From Pocillopora verrucosa (Eukaryota > Cnidaria > Anthozoa > Scleractinia > Pocilloporidae): a DNA stretch of 64,000 nucleotides. The stretch covers positions 10,788,914 to 10,852,913 of the forward strand of contig NC_089321.1 of NCBI RefSeq assembly GCF_036669915.1. The letters run 5' to 3'. Below the pieces are notes generated by a model. It did not search any database and was not told the DNA's origin. It was given only the letters and a program-made list of their open reading frames with translations. Made by a program: the position numbers and the translations under genes. This document shows positions 36,954-47,451 of this stretch, one piece after another; the first letter of the stretch is position 1, and every line of letters begins with the position of its first letter.

Positions 36954-37137
36954 GGGTAATTAAGTATTAACAACTAAAGTATCAACTCTTGAGTTGATAA
37001 CATGAATTGGCCACCATAAAGAGTTTAGCCTATTGTCAATCACTCTGACAATGGGCTAATGCTCAAAACTTCCACTTCGAAACTCTTAGTGGTGGCCAAT
37101 TTACGTTATCAACTCAGTTGGTAATACTCAATTACCC
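36954..37137. mobile_element. MITE-like element with long terminal inverted repeats
   Basis: The left arm (gggtaattaagtatta ... gttgataacatgaattggcc) and the right arm, complement of ggccaatttacgttatcaac ... actcaattaccc, pair over about 60 bp with one 15-bp insertion on the left. An element of this family also appears at 38612-38705. It sits in the fourth intron of the DNPEP pseudogene. Confidence 0.7.
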
Positions 37138-38611
37138 TGATATACTCTCCCATCAATGCAGCTTCACAGTTTCTTTAGAAACTTACCCCCTTTATTCATT
37201 TGCCTTTTTTAAACACTGTTAAGTGCTAGAGATGTTGAGAAAGATATGAGTGGATTGATTGAAAGAGGAGCAGATCAGACAGCAGAGCAAATTACCCTGG
37301 CACATAATTTTTTAACACTGCAATTTATGTTGGAACAGATGAAGCCAAACTCCAAGAAGAGCAGCAATGGATATCAATAAATTGGGGCGGTGTTTTATGG
37401 AGGAGGAATCTGGGCCACTTGGTTTGACAGAGATTTGAAATTGGCTGGCAGAGTTATGATTAAGGTACTATACTGTTAGTAGCATTTACTTCCAACATTA
37501 GATTCTGTCTTGAGACATCATTGAAAAGAGTTAATAAAGAAAATCAAAGGACCTCTTTGTGTATATTGTTTGCATGCATACAAGTTTTGATAAACTTGGT
37601 TATCAATTGCATATCATTGTGTATGCTGTTGTATAATTTAACTAGACAATTTGGTTAATTTCCTTGTGGTAAAAAGGTACTGTTATATTTTTACTTTTAC
37701 ATGAACACTTTAACTCCCACAGGGGTGACCAACAATCATTACTTCTCCTTTCAATATCAACATATTTTTTTTAGAAGAAAAGTCATGAGGAGTAAGGAAA
37801 CTAGTATTTCATAACATGTTTCAAGCTCTTCTTCTATGAGAAAAATTTACAGCAAACAGTATAAAGAATTCATTATTTTGATAATTGTCTTTCTTTGAGT
37901 GGAACATGCCATTGTCCAAACCACTTCCTCTTCCTCCACCCCCCGATCCTTTTAATAAATATAAAGCAAGGTCAAATTTAGCATGCGCCAGGCTCTTAAT
38001 TGGTGAAAAAAAGCAAACAAGTGGGCCTGCTTCGAATTCCAGGGGTCAGCAGCAATTTCCTTGAATAACACAAATGTTTATTATATCTCGCCTGCTCTTT
38101 TGCCTTTCTCAGAACTTGGAATGGGCAAAGTCTGATAGGCTAGGTTTCGATGAGCAACTGAACGCAAATATAAAGTGTACAAGTCGCCATGTGACTTAAA
38201 TGAAACCTTAGGTTTTTACCAATGATAATTAAGGTGGCTCTGCATCTTTTCTTGATAAGCTGCTAACAATACACTGATAAAAAAAGAGGATCACTGACTG
38301 CATTTCTAAATTATTGGCAATAGGGTGTATTGTTGCTTTCATGCAAGCGTTAAATGTCACAAAGTGAAAATAACCTTTTGAGGATAATTGGTTATTTTTT
38401 CGGAGGAAGGTTGGGAACTACTTCCTAGGAAACAACCAACAAGAACATGGTTGTTCAACAATCCATCAAAGACTTTGGGTTGAATAATAATAAAACCATG
38501 TCGAGCCAACTTTGATAGACCACTAATTTACTGAGATATGTTCATTAGCTAGAAGTGAAAATAATTAATCAACTTTTAGCAGTTGAGAGGTCAACCATAG
38601 TTGAAGTTTAG

Positions 38612-38705
38612 TATTATCAGCTGAGTTGAAAACGTAAATCGGCCACCATAAAGGATTTAAAAGCTGACGTTTCGAGCGTAAGCCCTTCGTCAAGGCGATT
38701 AGAGG
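38612..38705 (+). repeat. fragment related to the MITE at 36954-37137
   Basis: Shares ctgagttgaaaacgtaaatc and ggccaccataaaggattt with the arms of that element, then continues with aagctgacgtttcgagcg. Only one arm is present. Confidence 0.55.
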
Positions 38706-38873
38706 AATTGTGGGTTGTGTGTGGGTTTATATGCAGAAAATGAAAAGTGCTTAATGGTTATTCAGATTGATTTAATGAGCTTCAATCTGGACACGTAGTT
38801 AAGTTGTAGGCTACGCTTGGACAGCCGGGTTTTGTAAAGCACGAGATTGCAAAAGCATACATTTAACATTCTC

Positions 38874-39474
38874 GTCTCGCAAACATTCGCGTACAAGGGT
38901 CGTTTCAAGATGCTCCTGTTCGATCAGAATTTCGTCCGATGGTTCGTTACAATGCGTTTACTGAATCCAAAGACAGGAAGTAGTTATTGAAACTGGCAAT
39001 ACATTCTAAATGTTTAGAATGTAATGTATCAGCGGTCAACAAACAAGCTGAAATTTCACTAATTTGTACCCGACCAGTGACTCGCTTAATCCAACAATGT
39101 TTGAATCCCATATCTCAGTTCTTCCCTCTGATTGGTTGTCTTCGTTTGTTTGGCCCCAGCTTCAGTTGACGCTCTGTGAGCTATTTTCAATCTCTTCAGT
39201 TCCACTTTCAATCAAGTGAGAATTATACTTTTTTTTGTTTTGTTTCAGAGTTACTTTGAGACACTTTCAACTATACTAAACTCCGTCATGGGAGCTGACT
39301 ATCATCAATGAAGTGGACGGCCTTTCTGTTTCTTTAAACTTTCCTAGCAATTCGGCCTTTTTGTCATTCCCACCTTCGTCACCTTACTTTGCAATGGGCA
39401 GTCCGACCGAAATGAAGAAGAATTGCAAAAATGAAAAAGTTTTTGCAGAGGTTATTTACAATATGGAAGCTTTC
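38874..39474 (+). repeat. DNPEP 3' segment, copy 1 (intron end, last exon, 3' UTR)
   Basis: About 600 bp that reappear inverted at 51588-52168. It holds the end of an intron, a splice acceptor at 39247-39248, a 21-codon terminal exon and a 3' UTR. The peptide SYFETLSTILNSVMGAD fits the C-terminus of M18 aminopeptidases by its F-E-x2-P/S pattern and terminal Asp. Assignment to DNPEP is inference from this and from its position behind the DNPEP exons. Confidence 0.6.
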
Positions 39475-40055
39475 AATTAGTTGAAATATTGGAATTAAAA
39501 CCTTTTATAATGTAAATAAATAACCTCTTGAATCACTTGATATTTAGTCACCGTACTTCTTAATGCTAATTGGAAGGTTAGAGTTAAATCCAGTACACAA
39601 TGTAAAAATGTGTAATGAAGTGCATTTCAACGGAATCAGTTCGACTTGATCATTGCTCTTTTCAGATTTATGCGTTTTAGGGCGTTACGGAACGGTTTAT
39701 TTGCGTTTTTCTGTGTGATAATTCGATCAAGTATTGACATAAATGTTTTTTTCTTTTCCTGTTGGTCTGTCTGTTGGTCGCCAATTAGCGACTTTTGTCG
39801 AAATTTTAGTCGCCAAATATATCTTCCACTCGCCATGGCGACCAAAACGGTCGCAACTTGGAGCGCTGCTGTAGGGTGCTTTCACATCTAACATGCGTCG
39901 TAATCATGGTGAAATTGTAGATGGTGATCCCTCTAGGTGACAATACCAGTACATAGCAACATTTCTCATTTCAAGTTTGCAAAAAACATGAATTCGTAGA
40001 CCACGCGTCTAATGCAGTCAATTTCCAACTGATTCTGGAATTGGTGTGTACACGA

Positions 40056-40574
40056 TTAAACTGAGAACTCTGGCTTTTGGAGTAACAAATTTATGTATAG
40101 ATTGACTTTCCCCAATCGATGAGTTATCAAATGATCAGGATGACCACTTCCGGCTGGCGTCAAGTCAAAACGGAACAAACCATATTCGTGCTCCCAGTCT
40201 TCTCTGTCAATGTAGAGACTATGATTACAGTTCATATCTCCACTGCCGGAGAACAAGGTGTTATAATCATCAATCTTTTTGCCACCTGTCAGGTCCAAAG
40301 TCGAGCAGGGCATTTCTTCTCCACTCACTGTTAGACGAACGCCTTGTAAGTCAAACAGTTGAAAATTAAAAGGGTTATTTTCCAGGTGTCCGATGCATGC
40401 ATCATTTCGCACCATCCCGAAGATCAGACTTTGAGGAGTAAGACCAACTTGGAGTTTATTTGTTAAATAACTTGTCCACGAAGAAGATGTCACATAGGGG
40501 TACGCCAACCAGCCCCACTTCAGCTCCGACGTTACTGAATACAGCTCTTTTCTTTTGACCCGTATTATTTTCAT
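40056..40574 (-). pseudogene. Polinton/Maverick-type capsid-like gene remnant
   Basis: A 172-codon ORF with segments I associate with the capsid-like proteins of Polinton elements in invertebrate genomes (NPFNFQLFDLQGVRLTVSGE, then YGLFRFDLTPAGSG). Full-length relatives are several hundred residues, so the N-terminal half is missing and only a fragment is left. Neighbours on the same strand are another Polinton-like fragment (40863-41150) and DNA polymerase remnants (43.9-46.0 kb). No function is expected. The capsid assignment rests on family recall and is less certain than the polymerase. Confidence 0.55.
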
Positions 40575-40580
40575 TTAGTA

Positions 40581-41150
40581 TTATCTCCTTCGTCCGTGTG
40601 TCCTGCTTTGTTTTTGTAGTACAGAGCTTTTGTTAAGAACGATCGTTTTGGCCTGATCTGTGAAATTTTGTATGGTCTTGCAGTAGGTATTGTAAGCTTG
40701 AGTATCTGATTGCAAAATATGCAAGCTAGAATTCTCACCAGGAACGGAAAGAGGGTGTGCTGCTGCGGTCATTTTCAGTCGAAAATTGTCTTGAACTTGG
40801 CAGGAGCTGTTCTCCGTCTCTTGTTTTGCGTTGAACTTACAAGCACGGCTCTTCGTTTGCGTTTATATCTTTTTCCACGACCGCTTCCCCCTTGTTGCGT
40901 TGAATCGTTGAACGTACCCGCCAATATTACCCTTTGCCGGCGCTGCGGCAGCTTTCCTTAACGACTGACCGTCGTTAAAGACATCTCTAACAATTTGCAT
41001 GCTAGTATCCACGCCTGTTTTCAGTAAACGATTGTTTTCTTTCTGCGCCGCCGAGTTTAGAAAAGGGTTAGCTGTTCTAGCAAGACCACGAAACAAACCA
41101 CCCTGTCCGTTGCCTCCTTGACTATAAGGGGAAGATCCAAATTGCCCCTT
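40581..41150 (-). pseudogene. small basic Polinton-associated protein remnant
   Basis: The frame 40863-41150 encodes a Gly-rich start (YSQGGNGQGG), then GLFRGLARTANPFLNSAA, a helix with LLKTGVDTS and a basic Lys/Arg end. This is the style of the short structural protein next to the capsid gene in Polintons. The ORF continues upstream without a clear start and is cut by the LINE at 41.15 kb. A further 63-codon frame at 40581-40772 is unrecognised and may be decayed sequence of the same element. Confidence 0.45.
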
Positions 41151-42862
41151 GTTTATGGATTACTTTGAACATATGCTTACGAATTTACGCGGAGACGCTT
41201 CCCATCGAATTTGCATTATCGGTGATTTCATTATGCCCAACATCAAGTGGACTTATATTGACTCAAGCAACTCTGATGATGGAATTAAGTTTTGCGACCT
41301 GATCAGCTCTCATTTTTCTCACAAGTCGCTCGCGAGCCTACAAGAATCGCACAAACTTGTCAAACTACATTGGATCTGTTTGTTTCTTTTTAATCTATAA
41401 TTACCTGAAGAAATAACCGATATTAGCGTTCACGAGGACTTCAGCTCTGACCATTTCATGGTTAACTTCCCCTTGTTTACCAGGGTTATCTGCCTAAGGA
41501 AATCGCGTCGCACAGTTTACAACCTAAAGAAAGCTGACCTGCTTTGCTTGAAGTCAGCGCTGCGGTGTCTCTCTTCAGACACTGTATTTGTAGACAACGA
41601 CATTGATGCCAGTACTGCTTGCTGGTATGACATGTTTCGTGAGTGGATTAATTTTTCCCTAAGGTGTTAATCATGGATGTCAACAGGCCCACGTGGATTG
41701 ACAGAGAAGTATTACAGTTGATCGGAAAGAAGAACCAAATTCGGCGTAAAGCTAAGTCGAAAGACTCTGTGTTCTTATGGTCTAGATTCCTTAGGCTTAA
41801 ACAGCTTGTTGAGAAAACAGTCAAATTTAAGAAGCGTAATCACTTATGTAACCTTAATGCTTTTCTAAAGGACAATCCTCGTAAATTTGGGTCTTATTAA
41901 AAAGCAATTACGAAAAGTAATAAAATTCCAGCGGTTATTAAGCATGAATCGACGCAGGCCACCAGACCCGTCGATCAAGCTAATTTACTCAATGCTTTTT
42001 TACATTCAGTTTTTGGTCCACCTGATCAAGGTAGCACTTCTAATTGCCTTCACCGACTTAGCTATAGTGTACAACACAAGTTTTATGAGTTAAAAATAAG
42101 CCCTAACAATATTCTTAAACGACTAAAGTTACTTGATATCAACAAAGCTTAACTAGGCCCATCAAGTTGTTGCGAGAGTGCGCTGAGGAAATTTCACTCT
42201 CTTTATGCAGATTATTCAGTATGTCTTTGGAGCTGGGGGCTTTTCCTGAAAAATGGAAAGATGCTAATCTCGTCCTATTCAGAAAAGTGATTCTAAGTCT
42301 CTAGTGTTTAACTATCGGGGCATTTCACTTCTTGATGTGCTTTCTAAATTACTGGAAAGGCAAGTTTATATTGAGATCTTTGGTATTATATCCCCCTAAT
42401 TATATTGCGCAATGGCAGCATGGCTTCTTGACAGGCAGATCAACTGTGTCTAAATTAACCCAAGTAGTTCGTCAATTTGCGAGGGCTCTTGAAATTAGAT
42501 AACGGGTAGATGTCAGTTATCTCGATTTTTTCGAGGCGTTCGATCGAGTACGCCACGAAAAACTTTCTTTCAGCTCGAGTGCCTCGATATCAAGGGTTCC
42601 CTGTCAGCTTGGTTTAGATCTCATTTATCTGGCGATTTCGCTCTTGTAACAAGCCTTTGAGAAATATTGATTATTCAACACTTAATGTCCTTTTTAGTCG
42701 TACAAAAACTTTTAAGATTTCTTTTTTTACTCGGGTTTGTCGCGCATGGAAAAAACTACCTCTCAGCATCAGGGAATCCAACACCTCACCAGTCTTTCTC
42801 AAGAGATTGTTTAATTGCTTTTACCATGCTTCTTGGCTGCTCGATACAATAGTATCGATACA
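41149..42862 (+). mobile_element. decayed non-LTR retrotransposon (LINE), endonuclease to C-terminus
   Basis: In order, in different frames and with stops: endonuclease block IIGDFIMPNIKW (near 41212), linker VYNLKKADLL (near 41515), reverse transcriptase blocks ARPIKLLREC, SLELGAFPEKWKDANLV and NYRGISLL (about 42150-42340), a FEAFDRVRHEKL palm motif (near 42540), then an apparent deletion, and the C-terminal ARAWKKLPLSIR-type block (here VCRAWKKLPLSIRESN, about 42740-42790). Much older than the LINE at 34.4 kb. It splits the Polinton remnants. Confidence 0.8.
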
Positions 42863-42871
42863 ATAGTATCG
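42842..42871. repeat. short tandem palindromic repeat at LINE 3' end
   Basis: Two copies of cgatacaatagtat followed by cg. The unit is self-complementary at its ends (gatac...gtatc). It lies at the 3' end of the decayed LINE and may be the simple-repeat tail some LINE clades carry. Confidence 0.55.
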
Positions 42872-43859
42872 CGCAGCCATAGTATATAGAAGTATAGTCA
42901 TAGTACAGATTCTCCAATAGTCGCTTAAGGGTTTTTTTCGTAGGTTCCTTCTTCATTTTCGTTGGTGCATGGCATAACTGTAATCCATGTGTATTTCACC
43001 ACCGCAACCATGAGGCAAATAAACATTTCTGCCTCGGACACAAACCTTTTAAAGACAGTGTAGGGGTCAAACTGGCACTTGTTACGCTACCCATGGCCTT
43101 AACTGAAATGATAAATAAGGTCTGACTACATGCCCGAAGTAGGCAATGAAAAGCGTACTAAACCCTCCAAGAGGCATGACTTTCAGACATGTAGCCGTAA
43201 AAACTCAATAACCTTCCAAAATTCATAAGCTCTGATTGTTCAACAAGCATGAGCCAATATTCGCTGGATACCACGAGCAAACTCTCGTTTGCGAGAGGAA
43301 AGGAGCATTTAGCAGAACCACGCATTACGATAAAGTAAAAACAATCCATTGCCTCAAAAATATGGAAATGACGAGGAATATTCATAAACACAGTTTTTTT
43401 AAAATTCGGGCATTACGTTTGCATATCAACATTAAACACTAACGCCTATCCGAATGAATACTGAGGTGAAAAACGATAAGTATTGAAAGTCTTATTTACA
43501 CGATAATTAAATCGCCCAAATACAGGACTTGGTCAGTTCAAATATTCTATTGATGCAATACTGAGCCGGTCTGAAATTAAGTTCATCCATTTTGGGGGGG
43601 GGGGGGGGGGGAGTAAGAGTTTTGGAAACAAAAGTTACAAAATTTGCCACATGATGCTCTTTGTCTTTCATTTTCCTGCAATTTGATCGGTTTCTTTAAA
43701 CAAACCTTGAAATCTGATTGGTTGTTTGTTTTTAGTGTAGTCTCCTCATTGGCTGGGGAAAAGATGCGATTTAAAGAAAAATGGTGCGATTCGTGAATAA
43801 ATCGCATCAATTAGAGCCAATCAGATTACAGGGACCACCTGTGATTTCAAAATGGGTGT
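42872..43859. other. non-coding stretch between LINE and Polinton polymerase remnants
   Basis: Holds an 18-base G run at 43594-43611. No recognisable coding sequence. Confidence 0.4.
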
Positions 43860-46020
43860 AATGAAGAGTAAATCCTCGGACTTTACAGACTTTTTTACCG
43901 TTCTTGGTTTGATACGCAGTTCTTTGGGTCACCCGATACAAAAGTGGTAATGTAGTCGCCATCATCTAACTCACTCGTGAGCTCTCCCAAGTAATCACCC
44001 AGGCTGGCCAGTGAATATCACTGAGTCGGTGTCAAAATAGAGAACTCTGGTTTGCAAGTATTCAAGTACGGTTTAGAGTTTGAGTCTGGCATGGGCTGTA
44101 GAGACGACGGCAATCACCACATTGGTCTTTTTAGGTAGGAGTGAAGTCGTCTCCTCTGGGTGGACTGACCCGTGAGAAGCTGGAAATAGCGCTCTGGGTC
44201 TTTCACCAGTTCCACTTGAGGCATATTGTCTCGCCGGCCAAATTCCCACCTGTAACGATAAATCAAAGAATACCATAAGTTAGGTGCTTGGAGTAAGTAT
44301 TAAGCCTTGGTTGACAAAATTAACGAGTATTTTCCCCTCACTTTCCCTTTCTACAATTTGTTTGTCAGTATAGAACGAACTCAGCATCAGCTTCACTAAG
44401 GACCATAATCCGGGATTATTCTTCATTTTTCTAGGTTCAAGCTCGATACCTACTTTTTCTTGATACTCTAGAACTTACTTACTTTTCTCAGCCTCTGTCG
44501 TACGCCAGGAGGGCCATCCGCTCGCTTCTTGTTAAATTTTTAAAAAGGTATCAATATACCCTTGACCTGTCTTGGAATTCCCAGACTTCAATCAGCCGCA
44601 CGACACGATAAACAAGCTCACATGCTTCTTGAATTTCGATGGATGGCCAGGTGCCGGAGAGGGTGCGTTCTCTGTCGTTGTGTTCACACGGTGTTTTCAG
44701 TAGATGCTCCATGACTGCCAGCTTCAATCTACGCGTCGACACGGACGAATTCTGTACAAGCTGCTCGTTGAACTGTAACGCGAGATAATTCACGCTTCCA
44801 ATAAGCAAACAAAGATTTCCAAATTTAACGTAGTTCACTTCGAATTTCTCGATCTATCCTAATTTCTCAGACCGCATCCAAACAGGTTTTACTACACAGC
44901 TTCCATCTAAGACTCCCAGTGGAACGTGACGTAAAATACGTCATGTGCGGGTAACAGTGCTCATACATATGCACGAACCCCACTTAAGTGGGGTTCGCAG
45001 AATTACTCATTTTGTCCGTGTGAAGTCGTCATGAGTTTTCCGTTGGCACGATAAGGCAAGAGTGGGTGAATCTCACACTTGATCATACCGAAGAAACCAA
45101 CTGGTGAGCGGTCGACCAGAGCTTCGCTTGAGAAAATTTCTGGATGGCCCAGAGGAACTTCGCAGTACTTATTGGTCCATGGGTACAGGGACGTAAAATC
45201 CACATAGTGATTTTTTCCGCATCAGTAACTTTTCTGTACAGGCAAACGGCGTTTGTTCCATTACCGAAAAAACCCATGAAGAGGTTCTAACGGTGTGTCG
45301 TAGTTGAGGTTGGAAAGAGTATCTTTCATCGCTGGATTAGTAACTAGATGTTGATGAAATTCGCATTCCAAGAGGGTTTGCACCGTGCAACAGAGCTTCT
45401 TGACACGTTCCGTCTTTGGCACCGTTTCCCCCAACAGTTATCTCATGCTTGTCCCGTTAACAGGGTTCAGGGTGTCAGGTAAAGAGCATTTAGAGCAGCC
45501 ATGCCAAGCACAGCCGTTAAATTCCTAAATAATTTTCTTACTGGGGTTATATCCGTCCACATTCTTGCCATCAACCTTTTACCCAGGAAGGTAGAAACCG
45601 AAGTGATGATTCCATAATGGTTGTGGTGATGATAAGGGTAAATCCGTTTGTCTCGTTTGTGACCCTCGTAAATAATACCTTTGAAGTGTTCAGCGGAGAG
45701 AACGACGATTTGGTAGTTAGAGATGATTTCTTTAAATTTAGCGACTTCGGGAAGTCCACAGAGACCTTCTGGGACACATGCTTTCTTGTGTAGGTCATGT
45801 GCCAGGATCCCTTAGAGTGTACGCCTATGTCGTATGGTGTTCCAGTCGGGGCACTGTCCTTGCCGAGCCATTTCAGTGACCAGTGCTCGAGCTAAACAGA
45901 GATAATCTTTGTTTTTTATGCGAATGATGCATCGCTTGCTGTCAAGGAACTTGGACAGTTTGAAGCCATAATATGCGTTTTCGAACAGCTCCAGTTCCAC
46001 CTTGAGGTATGACAATATAT
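43860..46020 (-). pseudogene. Polinton-type protein-primed DNA polymerase B, decayed
   Basis: Conserved blocks of a family-B protein-primed polymerase appear in N-to-C order along the minus strand, but in changing frames and with stops. They are: the N-terminal FENAYYGFKL and LCLARALVT (46015-45880), QIVVLSAEHF-type exonuclease region (about 45700), GNGTNAVCLYRKV (about 45250), motif A DFTSLYPWTNKYCEV (about 45200-45155), LLPYRANGKLM (about 45040), CEHNDRERTLSGTW (about 44690-44650) and motif C VLYFDTDSVIF (about 44043-44011). The catalytic Asp residues of motifs A and C are still visible. Frameshifts make a working enzyme impossible. It is part of one Polinton remnant together with 40056-41150, though the termini of the element were not found. 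Confidence 0.75.
44974..44997. repeat. perfect 24-bp palindrome
   Basis: cgaaccccactt followed by its exact complement aagtggggttcg, with no loop. It lies between two polymerase blocks of the Polinton remnant. A TGACGT/ACGTCA inverted pair lies 35 bp away (about 44926-44942). Confidence 0.75.
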
Positions 46021-46622
46021 ACCAGGTGAAAGTTCATATAGTAGCCTCCAAATCAACATTTTTGTGCGATTGAAGAACACTTTGCACTTGTGACATAACT
46101 CTTTCGGCGTTCAATTCGTGTCGGGGCATGAAGGGTAGTGAGATGGGATAGTCAAAAGAACGACTCGTCAAACATGTTTCTAGTCATTTCTCCAATCATA
46201 GAATCAAATATTTCACCTAGTTGATCCAAAAAAGAACTGTTCATCCAAGTCTCAATTTATAATTTTCCTGTGCGATTGTTAACAATGCCAATTCAAGGGT
46301 AGCAAACTATGTGAAGTTTGCTCGTCACGAAAAATTAGAAAGAATTGCCCCATTTAGTATTCTAACGTAATCTGTCTACAAGCTTTTCTTGCACTGAAAA
46401 ACAAACTTTTCTCCTCAAAACCGTTCAATATCACAAATTTCAGAATGCTCAGGTGTATGAATTTATCAAATGCTCTTATTGTTGTTTTCTTCTCGACTAT
46501 AAAACATTCTGTTTTAAAATAGAAAGGGTACGAAGAACCCCAAAGAGAAATATGATAGACAAAATACGAATAAACTATACTATGGTGTCTAGTATGCATA
46601 ACGCGGAGGAAGTAAGGCAAAG
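46021..46622. other. no recognised feature
   Basis: Probably more decayed Polinton sequence by position. I see no conserved block. Confidence 0.3.
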
Positions 46623-46979
46623 TCACGTTTTGTAGAAGTATTGTGAAATAACAAGAAACTCATTTACTTCATCAGTTAACAAGTAGTTGTAATCCCAGCT
46701 ATCTAACACAGCTTTTACTTGATTCTCTTCCCATGTTTCCATGGCTTGAATCGTGGCCTCATCCGTTATTTCATGATCGTCATAAAAGTTGTTTTCATCT
46801 TCGGTAGAGATTACAGGAATGCTCACTTCCGCTTGAAATACTTCTACTTTATTTGGTTCAGAGGGTAATACAGGAGAGCATAATAATTCTGGTTGAGTGT
46901 CTGGGGAACAACATAATTCATTCACAAGGTCTGTCAGCCAATACGTTGAGTTACTTTCTTTTTCATTACGCTCAAGCAA
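46623..46979 (-). CDS. unrecognised acidic ORF, 118 codons
   Basis: I do not recognise this protein. It is strongly acidic, with Glu/Asp-rich stretches (STEDENNFYDDHEITDEAT) and a Trp-containing helix-like part (MWETWEENQVKAVLDSW-like region near the C-terminus). No membrane segment or signal peptide is seen. It could be a fragment of a Polinton gene, given the polymerase remnants downstream on the same strand, or a non-coding frame. The upstream frame on the same strand (47096-47451) may belong to it after a frameshift. Confidence 0.25.
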   Translation of the reverse strand: MLERNEKESNSTYWLTDLVNELCCSPDTQPELLCSPVLPSEPNKVEVFQAEVSIPVISTEDENNFYDDHEITDEATIQAMETWEENQVKAVLDSWDYNYLLTDEVNEFLVISQYFYKT

Positions 46980-47095
46980 CTTTTTCTTGATAGCCTCTTC
47001 CTCTTTACACTACTGTTGTATCCAGAGATTCTGGAACGGTTAAGTGGAGTTGCTCCACCACCGGCGTCATTAACATACATTTCTCGCGCCATAAC

Positions 47096-47451
47096 TCAGT
47101 TCACAACGTTCACTTTCTTCACCGACATTGTGGCGTCTAAGACTACCTCCTCCATTTGGACGCCCGAAGTTTCAAATGGAATGGCCAGCAGTTGGCTCCA
47201 TGCTTCTTCTTTATATACATTCCAAAAGCCCTGGGTAATGTCTTCACGCATAGGAAGGCGGCATCTTCTTCGGTTGATGCATGTGATGTGCATGAAGCGC
47301 TCTCCTGACAACCAGTTACTTGCTGAAAATGTGAGGTCCTTGAGGCAACATCTTCTACTAATGGCTGGCTCGAAATGTTGAAAACTGAACCATTTTGAGG
47401 ATCGCAATCTACCAGTGAGACTTTTTCTTGAAATCGTACTTGTTTCACCAT
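47096..47451 (-). pseudogene. unrecognised overlapping frames, possible decayed gene
   Basis: Two minus-strand frames (47143-47451 and 47096-47407) each run about 100 codons. The first opens with MVKQVRFQEKVSLVDCD and the second carries HITCINRRRCRLPMRED. They read like one gene broken by a frameshift, but I cannot name a family. Confidence 0.25.

Larger units (their letters stand above)
32888..39311 (+). pseudogene. DNPEP: aspartyl aminopeptidase (M18) pseudogene, middle exons missing
   Basis: DNPEP is a cytosolic M18 zinc peptidase that removes N-terminal Asp/Glu. Recognisable pieces: exon 1 32888-32899 (MAAQ), exon 2 33921-33999 (ARKFIDFVNNSPSPYH), exon 3 34308-34396 (AGFKELKEKEHWDIKPSDK), exon 4 36355-36468 ([13 protein letters not shown], then [10 protein letters not shown] with the first zinc-ligand His) and exon 5 37339-37464 ([19 protein letters not shown]). 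Exon 5 has an in-frame TAA at 37378-37380 where the family has Gln. Exon 2 has no GT donor at the phase-compatible point. The exons for the remaining active-site ligands are not found. A probable terminal exon (SYFETLSTILNSVMGADYHQ, stop) sits at 39249-39311. Introns and the start region are kept, so this is a duplicated, not processed, pseudogene. Assembly error remains possible. Confidence 0.8.
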
